Source: Arcticibacter sp041902385 (lineage in GTDB: Bacteria > Bacteroidota > Bacteroidia > Sphingobacteriales > Sphingobacteriaceae). Taken from it: 64,000 nt of DNA. The notes beneath the pieces were generated by a model. The model was given only the letters and a program-made list of their open reading frames with translations, searched no databases and had not been told where the DNA came from. Position 1 is the stretch's first letter, and every line of letters begins with the position of its first letter. The DNA lies in the NCBI RefSeq assembly GCF_041902385.1, contig NZ_CP169244.1, positions 1,860,001 to 1,924,000 of the forward strand. The letters are read 5' to 3'. Positions 9,562 to 17,221 of this stretch are shown here, one piece after another. Position numbers and translations under genes: made by a program.

Positions 9562-10128
9562 CTACGTCAGTCGTTTCATTAGCTGTTCTTCCACGTTTTT
9601 GAATACCTGGATGGGCTTCAGGTTCTTCCAGACCATATTGTCCAGCCGGCCTCCGAAGTTGATATAGTAGTCGATGTTGCTTCTCTTAAACTCGTCGATC
9701 ACGTGATCTCTGAAATTTACTGCTGCAATCCAGCCGTCCTCCACATCCTGGAACCATTCTTCATAGTACAGATCGTCTGATGAATGAAAGTTCAGGATGT
9801 TCTCTCCGATAAGGATAAACTTGTTGATCCCTTCCTTCATCATCAGTTCAATGATCTCTCTTTTGAGCAGCATGACGTCGTTGTAGATCGTGTCATTCCA
9901 TTCCCCGATAAACTCTATAATGGCGTACTGCTGGTCGTAGTCGGCAAAAAGGATCTTTATGTAGAGTGTCTGTGATCCAAAGTAGTCCCACTGGGGGTGG
10001 ATGTAGTAGTTATAGATCTTTTTATCAAACTCAAACTCACTGTACTCGGTCTGATAAAAGGGAGACCGCTCATCCTCTGCAGCTACATAATCATCTCGCC
10101 AGCGATAAAAAGGCTCTATATCATGCAT
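9562..10128 (-). CDS. Hypothetical protein, acidic and aromatic-rich
   Basis: A 188-residue soluble protein with no signal peptide or membrane segment. It is rich in Asp/Glu and aromatic residues (for example YNYYIHPQWDYFG), and it has an alternating strand/helix pattern. I do not recognise the family. It sits alone between metH and the S41 protease on the opposite strand to the latter. The strong codon periodicity and clean ATG support it being real. No function is proposed. Confidence 0.7.
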   Translation of the reverse strand: MHDIEPFYRWRDDYVAAEDERSPFYQTEYSEFEFDKKIYNYYIHPQWDYFGSQTLYIKILFADYDQQYAIIEFIGEWNDTIYNDVMLLKREIIELMMKEGINKFILIGENILNFHSSDDLYYEEWFQDVEDGWIAAVNFRDHVIDEFKRSNIDYYINFGGRLDNMVWKNLKPIQVFKNVEEQLMKRLT

Positions 10129-10367
10129 AATTTTATTTTTTAATAAAGATACGTAGAAGTGCTCTATTTATTTTAAAACTTTTCAATCAAACTGCTTGCC
10201 TTTACCGTATATTTAGTAACTGCCTGTGAAATATTTTGTTGTGCATATCTCAAGTTACAAAGTTGGGGTAAAACAACAAATAAGCCTCCTTATCTGGCTT
10301 TTTGTTTAAAAATTTCCGGCAATTGTGGGTATAGTAATAGTATTTTAGCGTTCGAAATAGAAGAGCT

Positions 10368-11980
10368 TTGTCTACGAAGAAGAATTTAATAATTGCGGGA
10401 TGTTATGCAGGGACGTTAGTATTGGGTATGGTCCTTGGCCCCAAGTTTCAGAAAGATAGCAGCAGTTCACTTAACGGCACTTTCATTCCTTTTCTGCCGG
10501 GCGGAAGGGAGGAGAAGGTAGAGCAAGTATTCAACATCATCAAGGAGAAATATGTCGACCCGGTAAATGTGGACTCGCTTCAGGATCTGGCGATCAACGA
10601 TGTCCTGAAAACGCTCGACCCGCACTCGTCTTATCTGCCTCCGGTTGATGCAAAGCAGCTTTCTGACGATCTGGAGGGAAATTATAACGGCATCGGTATT
10701 GAATATCAGCTCTTAAATGATACCCTGCTTGTTACAGGTGTAAATAAAATGGGGCCTGCTGCTAAAGCCGGGTTAAAAGCCGGCGACCGGATCCTGGAGA
10801 TAAATAAGGTAAATATCGCCGGAAAGCAGGCTACCAATAAAAGGATTGTTGAGCTGATCAGGGGAAGAAGAGGGACAGCCGCGCAGCTTACCATCCGCAC
10901 GCCCGGCCGGCGCGACCGTGTTGTTGCAGTTACAAGGGACAAGATTACAGTAAGTAGCATCGATGTAGCTTATATGATTGCTCCAGCTGTCGGTTATGTT
11001 AAAATAAGCCGGTTCGGAGCCCGGACGGATGAGGATTTTGTGCGTGAACTGGATCTGCTGAAAAAGCACGGGATGCAAAGCCTTATTCTGGATCTTCGCG
11101 AAAATGGTGGCGGCTACCTCAGTGCCGCAACTTCTCTCTGCGATCAGTTCCTTGGCGAGAAAAAGCTGATCGTTTATACAAAAGGAACACATGAACCCCG
11201 AACTGACTACTATGCAACTGCCGACGGTAAATTTCAAACCGGTAAGCTCGTTGTGCTGATCGACGAGAATACAGCATCAGCAAGCGAAGTAGTGGCAGGA
11301 GCAATACAGGACTTAGACAGGGGGACAGTTATTGGCAGGCGATCTTTTGGAAAGGGGCTGGTCCAGGAGCAATTTAACTTCGGCGACGGATCTGCTCTGA
11401 ACTTAACGGTAGCGCGGTATTATACGCCATCCGGCCGCTCTATTCAGAAAAACTATAAAGAAGGTACTAATGCATATTTTGAAGAGATATTAAACCGGCA
11501 TAAGACAGGCGAGCTTAGCTCAAGCCGGCAGCACCTCGTTGATAGTCTATATAAAAAGGGTAAGGTGTATAAGACGGTGTCAGGCCGGCCTATTTATGGA
11601 GGAGGGGGGTTATGCCCGATATATATGTGCCTATTGACACCTCTGGATATAACGATTATTATTTTGCTCTGAATGCAAAAGGAGTGTTAAATGATTTTCT
11701 TTATCACTCCCTGATCAGGGAGCCTGTGCCACCGGCCATCAGTCAGTTTATTACGAGCTTTAAAATTTCAGAAACGCATCACCAGGCACTGCTCTCACTT
11801 GCAAAATCAAAGGGCCTTACATACAACCACCGCTTGTTCACAATGGCTCGTCGGCATATTGATCTGGATTTAAAATCCCGTCTCGCCCGATACTATTTCG
11901 GTGAAGATGGCTATTATAAAGTCATCAATGCTGAAGATCAGGTGATATCACGGTCGCTCGCTTTCCTCAAGCAACCGTGA
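10368..11980 (+). CDS. C-terminal processing peptidase (S41 family), apparent frameshift
   Basis: A periplasmic tail-specific protease of about 537 residues. There is an N-terminal membrane anchor (NLIIAGCYAGTLVLGMVLG), a PDZ domain around residues 105-190 (GPAAKAGLKAGDRILEINK), and the S41 catalytic serine and lysine in ENTASASEVVAGA and RSFGKGLVQ. The first frame (from TTG 10368) ends artificially at 11672. The true continuation (MPDIYVPIDTSGYND...) is in another frame starting near 11612. Adding one G to the six-G run at 11604-11609 restores one protein, so this is probably a homopolymer deletion. The C-terminal helical domain is complete. Confidence 0.88.
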
Positions 11981-11987
11981 TGATTTT

Positions 11988-12215
11988 TTATTTTCTGGTG
12001 CCGCCCTGCTGGGAGTTGTCCTCAGATAGGGAGTCAACGCTATCCAAACTACTTGCCGACGTGTCGGCATTCAGTTCCTGCTGAAGCAGGGAGTCGGCAG
12101 AACGTACAGCTTCAATAGAGTCTTTATCGTCTGTTTCTTCGCGTGGCCCTCCGTTTTTACACGATGCAAGCGCAAGACAAGAAACAATAGCAAGCATAGA
12201 TAATGTGGTTTTCAT
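11988..12215 (-). CDS. Small lipoprotein
   Basis: A 75-residue protein starting MKTTLSMLAIVSCLALASC. This is a lipoprotein signal with lipobox LASC, so the mature protein would be acylated at Cys19 and membrane-anchored. The rest is short, acidic and Ser/Asp-rich, with no domain I recognise. The start was set at 12215 because the longer frame upstream overlaps the der coding end. It lies 10 bases after the der stop, so it is probably co-transcribed with der. Confidence 0.65.
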   Translation of the reverse strand: MKTTLSMLAIVSCLALASCKNGGPREETDDKDSIEAVRSADSLLQQELNADTSASSLDSVDSLSEDNSQQGGTRK

Positions 12216-12225
12216 AGTATTCAGA

Positions 12226-13527
12226 TTACTTCTGGCGGAAATATACTTGAATAGGAACACCGCTGAAGTCAAAATGTTCTCGAAGCTTATTCTCCAGGAA
12301 TCTCTTGTAGGGCTCCCGGATGTACTGGGGAAGGTTACAGAAGAACGCAAATATCGGAGAAGAGCCGTTCAGTTGAGTAATGTACTTGATCTTTACATAC
12401 TTGCCCTTTAGGGAAGGAGGCGGAAAACTTTCAATGATAGGCAGCATAACCTCATTCAGTTTTGAGGTAGGGATCTTCTTGTTTTTGTTTTCGTACACCT
12501 CGTTTGCCGCTTCTATCGCCCGGAAAATGCGTTGTTTCTCCGTTACCGAGGTAAAGACAATCGGGACATCACTGAACGGAGAGATCTTATTCCTGATCTG
12601 TTCTTCAAACGCCTTAGTGGTCTTATGATCCTTTTCAATCAAATCCCACTTGTTGATCAGGATGACTATTCCCTTCTTGTTTTTTTCGCCCAGGTGGAAA
12701 ATATTGATGTCTTGTGATTCAATGCCTTCCACTGCATCGATCATTAAAATGATCACATCTGCTTCTTCAAGCGCCTTGATAGTCCGCATCACTGAGTAGA
12801 ACTCGATATTCTCCTTCACCTTCGTCTTTTTGCGAAGCCCTGCCGTGTCGATGAGCATAAACTCATGCCCATACTGATTGTAATGTATGTGGATAGAATC
12901 CCTTGTTGTTCCGGCAATAGGAGTCACAATGTTTCTTTGCTGGCCGATTAGGGCATTGATAAGCGACGATTTGCCCACATTTGGCCTCCCTACGATTGCA
13001 TATTTGGGAAGCTTTGTGTCGTCAGGTTCTTCCTCTTTGAAGTGTTTTACTACCTCGTCAAGAAGTTCACCCGATCCTGATCCGGTCATAGAAGAAATAG
13101 GATAGATCTCACCGAGCCCAAAGCTGTAAAACACATGTGTGTCGTTGAGCAGCTGGATATTATCTACTTTGTTTGCCACTACAAACACCGGTTTATTACT
13201 TCTTCTCAGGATGTCAGCGATGCTGTCGTCCAGGTCAGTAGCGCCGGTGGTCACATCTACCATAAAAATGATAACTGTTGCCTCTTCAATAGCGATCATT
13301 ACCTGCTCGCGGATCGCTGTTTCAAACAAGTCCTCCGAGTGAGCCACGTATCCTCCCGTATCCACTACGGTAAAAGTTTTGCCGATCCACTCGGCCACTC
13401 CATAATGCCTGTCGCGCGTCACCCCACTGTAGTCGTCGACGATTGCCTTTCTCGATTCCGTCAAACGATTGTACAATGTAGATTTTCCTACATTCGGCCT
13501 TCCTACTATTGCTACTATATTACTCAT
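12226..13527 (-). CDS. der: Ribosome-associated GTPase Der (EngA)
   Basis: A 433-residue GTPase needed for 50S ribosomal subunit assembly. It has two tandem G domains: the first with GRPNVGKSTLYN (residues 9-20) and DTGG, the second with GRPNVGKSSLIN near residue 182, DTAGLRKK and NKWDL. A KH-like C-terminal domain follows (KIKYITQLNGSSPIFAFF). Length matches the family. The clean ATG is at 13527. It shares the minus strand with era but is separated from it by 485 bases of tandem repeat. Confidence 0.97.
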   Translation of the reverse strand: MSNIVAIVGRPNVGKSTLYNRLTESRKAIVDDYSGVTRDRHYGVAEWIGKTFTVVDTGGYVAHSEDLFETAIREQVMIAIEEATVIIFMVDVTTGATDLDDSIADILRRSNKPVFVVANKVDNIQLLNDTHVFYSFGLGEIYPISSMTGSGSGELLDEVVKHFKEEEPDDTKLPKYAIVGRPNVGKSSLINALIGQQRNIVTPIAGTTRDSIHIHYNQYGHEFMLIDTAGLRKKTKVKENIEFYSVMRTIKALEEADVIILMIDAVEGIESQDINIFHLGEKNKKGIVILINKWDLIEKDHKTTKAFEEQIRNKISPFSDVPIVFTSVTEKQRIFRAIEAANEVYENKNKKIPTSKLNEVMLPIIESFPPPSLKGKYVKIKYITQLNGSSPIFAFFCNLPQYIREPYKRFLENKLREHFDFSGVPIQVYFRQK

Positions 13528-13561
13528 GTTTTTTTGCTATTAGCGATTGGCGGTTGGCAAT

Positions 13562-13917
13562 CAGCCCTGTTTAGGGCTTTCAGCAGTCAGCCTTCAGCAA
13601 TCAGCTATTTTACTTATTCTCTAAATTCTCTAACGCTTAAGTTTTCTGCTTTTGGCTTCGTGCTTTCTGCTATCTGCCTTCAGCCCTGTTTGGGGCTTTC
13701 AGCAGTCAGCCTCAGCAATCAGCTATTTTACTTATTCTTTAAATTCTCTAACGTTTAAGCTTTCTGTTTTTGGCTTTCTGCTTTCTGCTTTCGGCCTTTA
13801 GCCCTGTTTGGGGCTTTCAGCAGTCAGCCTTCAGCAATCAGCAATTTTACTTATTATCTAAATTCTCTAACGCTTTAAGCTTTTGGCTTTCTGCTTTCGG
13901 CCTTCTGCCTTCTGCTT
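13562..13917. repeat. Three tandem copies of a ~118-bp intergenic repeat
   Basis: Units begin at about 13562, 13681 and 13799 with (C/T)AGCCCTGTTTRGGGCTTTC (R = A or G). Each continues through TCAGCAATCAGC and CTAAATTCTCTAACG to a run of CTTTCTGCTTT-like pyrimidine repeats. Each unit contains a short inverted repeat, AGCCC...GGGCT. Units differ by scattered substitutions and small indels. Together with the following ACAACC/CATAACC tract they fill the der-era gap (13528-14012), which has no gene. Confidence 0.85.
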
Positions 13918-13954
13918 TTGGATTTCTGCTTTCGGCCTGCAGCATCAACTTTCT

Positions 13955-14010
13955 TACAACTTACAACCCACAACCCATAACCCATAACCCACAACCCATA
14001 ACCCATAGCC
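13955..14010. repeat. Low-complexity ACAACCCATAACCC tract
   Basis: Tandem degenerate 7-mers of the CCCATAA/CCCACAA type. Similar ACAACC/GGTTGT tracts occur at about 5045-5085, 5505-5545 and 9225-9285, always at gene edges. They look like one dispersed repeat family of this genome. Confidence 0.7.
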
Positions 14011-14012
14011 CA

Positions 14013-14891
14013 CTAGTCCTCGTATCCGAACTGCTTCAGATAATTTTTTCTGTTACGCCAGTCAGATATGACTTTCACAAACAGCTCGAGGAATACTTTT
14101 TTCTGCAGGAAGTCTTCTATGTCCTTACGTGCGTATGTGCCAACTCTTTTCATCATTTCTCCGCCTTTGCCGATCAGGATATTCTTTTGCGAATCCCGCT
14201 CGACTATGATCTCAGCACTTATCCGGTTAATATTCTCTTCTTCCTTGAAGGCTGTAATGATCACTTCCGTACTGTACGGAATTTCCTTCTGATACAAATT
14301 AAAGATCTTCTCCCTAATAATCTCAGATACAAAGAACCTTTCTGAGCGGTCAGTCAGCGTATCCTTCTCGTAATACGCAGGATGTTCGGGGAGGTTCTCC
14401 AGAATGAAATCCATTACCGACTGCACATTATGCTGATGGAGTGCTGACACAGCGAATACTTCTTTAGGGTTCAGTTGCTCCTGCCAGTAGGCGATCTTGC
14501 CCAGTACATCCTGCTGAGATGACGTGTCGATCTTGTTAACGATCACCGCAATGGGGGAGAGGGTACCTCTAAGTTTCTCAATAATGTCCGATTCATCGAA
14601 CCGCTCATTGATATCGGTCACTAGCAGAATAATATCAGCGTCAACAAGCGATTCGTCCACCGCGTCCATCATGCTCTCCTGAAGCCCATACTTCGGTTTG
14701 ATCACCCCGGGGGTATCAGAAAAGACGATCTGATAGTCGTCCTCATTTACAATTCCCATGATCCGGTGCCTCGTTGTTTGAGCTTTCGGAGTGATGATAG
14801 ACATCTTCTCCCCAACGAGAGAATTCATCAGTGTTGATTTCCCTGCATTTGGCTTCCCGACGATGCTGACGAACCCTGCTTTATGTGCCAT
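14013..14891 (-). CDS. era: GTPase Era
   Basis: The 292-residue GTPase binds 16S rRNA and acts in 30S assembly. Its N-terminal G domain has GKPNAGKSTLMN, DTPG, and NKID (VIVNKIDTS); the C-terminal KH domain has the IGKGGEMMKRVG loop. The ATG at 14891 (MAHKAGFVSIVG) was preferred over the longer open frame, because the upstream 34 codons run through a promoter-like palindrome. It is divergent from the tRNA pair that follows. Confidence 0.96.
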   Translation of the reverse strand: MAHKAGFVSIVGKPNAGKSTLMNSLVGEKMSIITPKAQTTRHRIMGIVNEDDYQIVFSDTPGVIKPKYGLQESMMDAVDESLVDADIILLVTDINERFDESDIIEKLRGTLSPIAVIVNKIDTSSQQDVLGKIAYWQEQLNPKEVFAVSALHQHNVQSVMDFILENLPEHPAYYEKDTLTDRSERFFVSEIIREKIFNLYQKEIPYSTEVIITAFKEEENINRISAEIIVERDSQKNILIGKGGEMMKRVGTYARKDIEDFLQKKVFLELFVKVISDWRNRKNYLKQFGYED

Positions 14892-14909
14892 AAATTTTTT
14901 TAAAAAAGA

Positions 14910-14949
14910 TTTGGACTGCAAAGAAACGAAATTTATCTTTGCAGTCCAA
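14910..14949 (+). promoter_or_regulatory. Promoter overlapped by a perfect 13-bp inverted repeat, upstream of tRNA-fMet/tRNA-Glu
   Basis: TTTG at 14910-14913 and TATCTTTG at 14934-14941 are 20 bases apart, a good match to the Bacteroidota TTTG/TANNTTTG promoter. The arms TTGGACTGCAAAG (14911-14923) and CTTTGCAGTCCAA (14937-14949) are exact reverse complements around a 13-base spacer and cover both promoter boxes. It could be an operator or a transcribed hairpin. It lies in the era/tRNA divergent gap. Confidence 0.6.
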
Positions 14950-15032
14950 TTCAGACGGTGCCGGAAGTTAAAACGGTGAAGAAAAAAGCTCAAAAAGCTA
15001 AAATCTTAAGCCTTCGAAAAGGAAAAAAACAG

Positions 15033-15105
<73 letters not shown>

Positions 15106-15143
15106 CCGAAAAAGAATCGTGCGAGACGGTTCAGATGATTAAT

Positions 15144-15215
15144 GGTCCATTCGTCTAGGGGTTAGGACGCAAGATTTTCATTCTTGAAACAGGGGTTCGA
15201 TTCCCCTATGGACTA
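15144..15215 (+). tRNA. tRNA-Glu (TTC), copy 1
   Basis: A 72-nt cloverleaf with acceptor GGTCCAT/ATGGACT, anticodon TTC in the loop TTTTCAT, and T-loop GTTCGATTC. It is 38 bases after the tRNA-fMet gene and probably in one transcript. An identical gene lies at 24414. Confidence 0.95.
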
Positions 15216-15216
15216 C

Positions 15217-15253
15217 GATCCCGTTTTACGATGAGTAAAGCGGGATTTTTTTG
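15217..15253 (+). terminator. Rho-independent terminator after tRNA-Glu
   Basis: ATCCCGTTTTAC and GTAAAGCGGGAT form a stem with a 5-base loop, followed by seven T residues. Confidence 0.85.
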
Positions 15254-15295
15254 TGCCTGCAGCGGCTTAAACTCTGGGGTGGACGTCCCGAAACA

Positions 15296-15565
15296 GTAAC
15301 AAAAGTTGATCCGGGAGGAGTAAAAGTAAGATATTAGCGGGCGGAAATTAGTTACACGCACGAGTCGTTTAAAGCGGGCCGAGCAAAAAAGTAGGGGACT
15401 AAGCCTAAATTCTAAAAATCTGTACATGAAGAAAGAGACGCTCCCGATCCTGCTGGACTGAGTGCGAAGTGCTTTTATCCTCGCGTCGAACGATTCAGCA
15501 GAAGCGTTGATACTTCCGGCAACGCGGAAAGGCTGGCCCCATAGGTGATTAAGCAACGATTTCAT
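15296..15565. pseudogene. ISAon1/ISL3-type insertion sequence remnants, two ends head-on
   Basis: Bases ~15300-15380 (plus) closely match the 5' end of the ISAon1-like element seen at 63096-63150 on the minus strand, up to the start of its first ORF (CACGAGTCGTTTAAAGC), with the ATG changed to ACG. Then 15395-15565 on the minus strand encodes a fragment resembling the C-terminus of ISL3-type transposases (AESFDARIKALRTQ, then FFMYRFL). The middle of the element is missing and the two ends face each other. It is not functional. Confidence 0.5.
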
Positions 15566-15570
15566 ATTGA

Positions 15571-16225
15571 GTTGAATTTAAACTTGTCAAAACGTCTGTC
15601 CCTGTCAGTTTTGCTTTTTGTCCGTATTGCAGCCTGACGAAACAAACGTAGAGAATAAATTTGCAGCGTCCTAATTATCAGGTCGCTGTGTCTGGAATTG
15701 GCTGAGATTGTCCGAAATTGTCTGGATTTGTCAGGGTCAGAAACTGCGGTTTTTCACCGCCTCGCAGCATACTGCCTGAGGCCAATTCGGGAATGCCGGG
15801 AGACAAGTTCGATCTTTGCCCGTCGTTTCTATTAGATTTCTCCGATGCCGCTTCAATCCGGCTCCGACGCCACCCGGAGAAAATTCGGAGCGGCACCGGA
15901 GCCGGGCTGTAAAAAGATAAATGCCGGGGCGCAGAAGTCTCGCATCCTTCCCGACCATGTCTCAGGGAAGGCGGGGCACAAGCGCTCTTATTTGCCGGGG
16001 TTGAAGTTTGAAATTTACGTCCTGCCACTGCTATGACATGCACGTCATGGCCGGAAATTTCGGCAGGGCGAGGCCCATTCAGCGGGTAAGAAGGCGTAGT
16101 TCCGTAACAAAACTGTTCTGCTTAGCCGACTTCAGAAAGATGCTCGCATACCTCCAGTCTAGTGGGCATTAAAGTATCAGCAAAAAGGCTGTTCGTCCGT
16201 ACTAAGTGCCACATAAGGCTTTTAC
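15571..16225. other. Gene-free stretch, nothing recognised
   Basis: About 650 bases without a convincing gene. Open frames of 60-120 codons overlap on both strands but none has a domain, a good ribosome site or family-like composition. It lies between an IS remnant and a DoxX pseudogene, so it is probably decayed DNA. Confidence 0.5.
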
Positions 16226-16227
16226 CT

Positions 16228-16530
16228 AATCATGGGAAGGTATTTTTCCCTGTTCTCCAAAATGACCCAAATCAGCACGGCCGATAGAACAAGTGCCAGG
16301 GGTAAACCTGACGACAACGAAAAAGCCGTTAGCACTATCCCTGCCATCACCGGACAAATAATAATTGCCCCCAACGCTCTGAATCTCGGAATAATGATCA
16401 GGAAGCCGCCAACGATCTCCGCAACGCCTACCAGGGGTAGCAGCTATTTGATCTGTATCAAAGCACCAAACATGGCCATAGCGTTTTGCGGCATATCTTT
16501 GGGCGAAGACGAATGGTTGACCAAATTGAG
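16228..16530 (-). pseudogene. DoxX-like membrane protein, degraded
   Basis: On the minus strand a frame reads MPQNAMAMFGALIQIK, stop, LLPLVGVAEIVGGFLIIIPR, then FRALGAIIICPVMAGIVLT and a final helix ending LENREKYLPMIR. This matches the helical core of DoxX-family proteins (quinone-linked or sulphur oxidation-related membrane proteins). One in-frame TAG interrupts it and the N-terminal helix is lost behind a stop. It is probably a dead gene; a sequencing error at the TAG cannot repair the missing start. Confidence 0.55.
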
Positions 16531-16874
16531 GGCCAGTAGCGATTAGCTGTCATTGCTGTCCGGTTGATAGGGGTGGATCGTTTAGCTTAAAAAGCAGGAA
16601 CGTTAAGCATCGGAATTTAAATTATAGCACAGGTAACCAACTCCTTAGCTGAAATCCTCGCTTGTTCGCTAAAACAACACATCATTTGTCTATCTTTGCA
16701 ACGCTGGCGAGCAGCGGATTTGGGAAATTCTCTAATCGTTTGCACGAAGATTTCAGGTATTGACAAATGGTTCGGGATCTTTCAGATAGCGGAGCAGAGG
16801 GAAAGGTTGATGGTCTTCCCGTTTTGTTGAAAGCTGATAGTAGTGCTGCTTTCGAAGGCTTATACAAAAAACAG

Positions 16875-16947
<73 letters not shown>

Positions 16948-16956
16948 CCTGAATCG

Positions 16957-16990
16957 GACAGCTTAGATCAATCTAATGCTGTCTTTTTTT
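16957..16990 (+). terminator. Rho-independent terminator after tRNA-fMet copy 2
   Basis: GACAGCTTAGA and TCTAATGCTGTC form a stem with a 4-base loop and a one-base bulge, followed by a run of T residues. Confidence 0.85.
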
Positions 16991-17221
16991 GTCGTTTCAG
17001 CACGTTGGTAAGCCGCATAATCTTTGCGGCTTCCGCTCACTAAGCTTTTCCTTTTGATCCATAAGATGGGAAATTTGTTTTTATCTTGCAATTTCTCCTG
17101 TCCTGTAATATCTTGCTGAACAGAATTCGTAATTCCCAAGGTGTTGCAAGCGATTATCGACCAGAAGCTGAGAGACTAAGGAATTCTGTCTTTCCTACGA
17201 CCCAACTAACGCCTGATGTGT

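Noticed and set aside
16232..16546. Plus-strand 104-codon ORF as a gene
   Set aside because: The opposite strand carries a recognisable DoxX-like frame, so the plus-strand ORF is a shadow.
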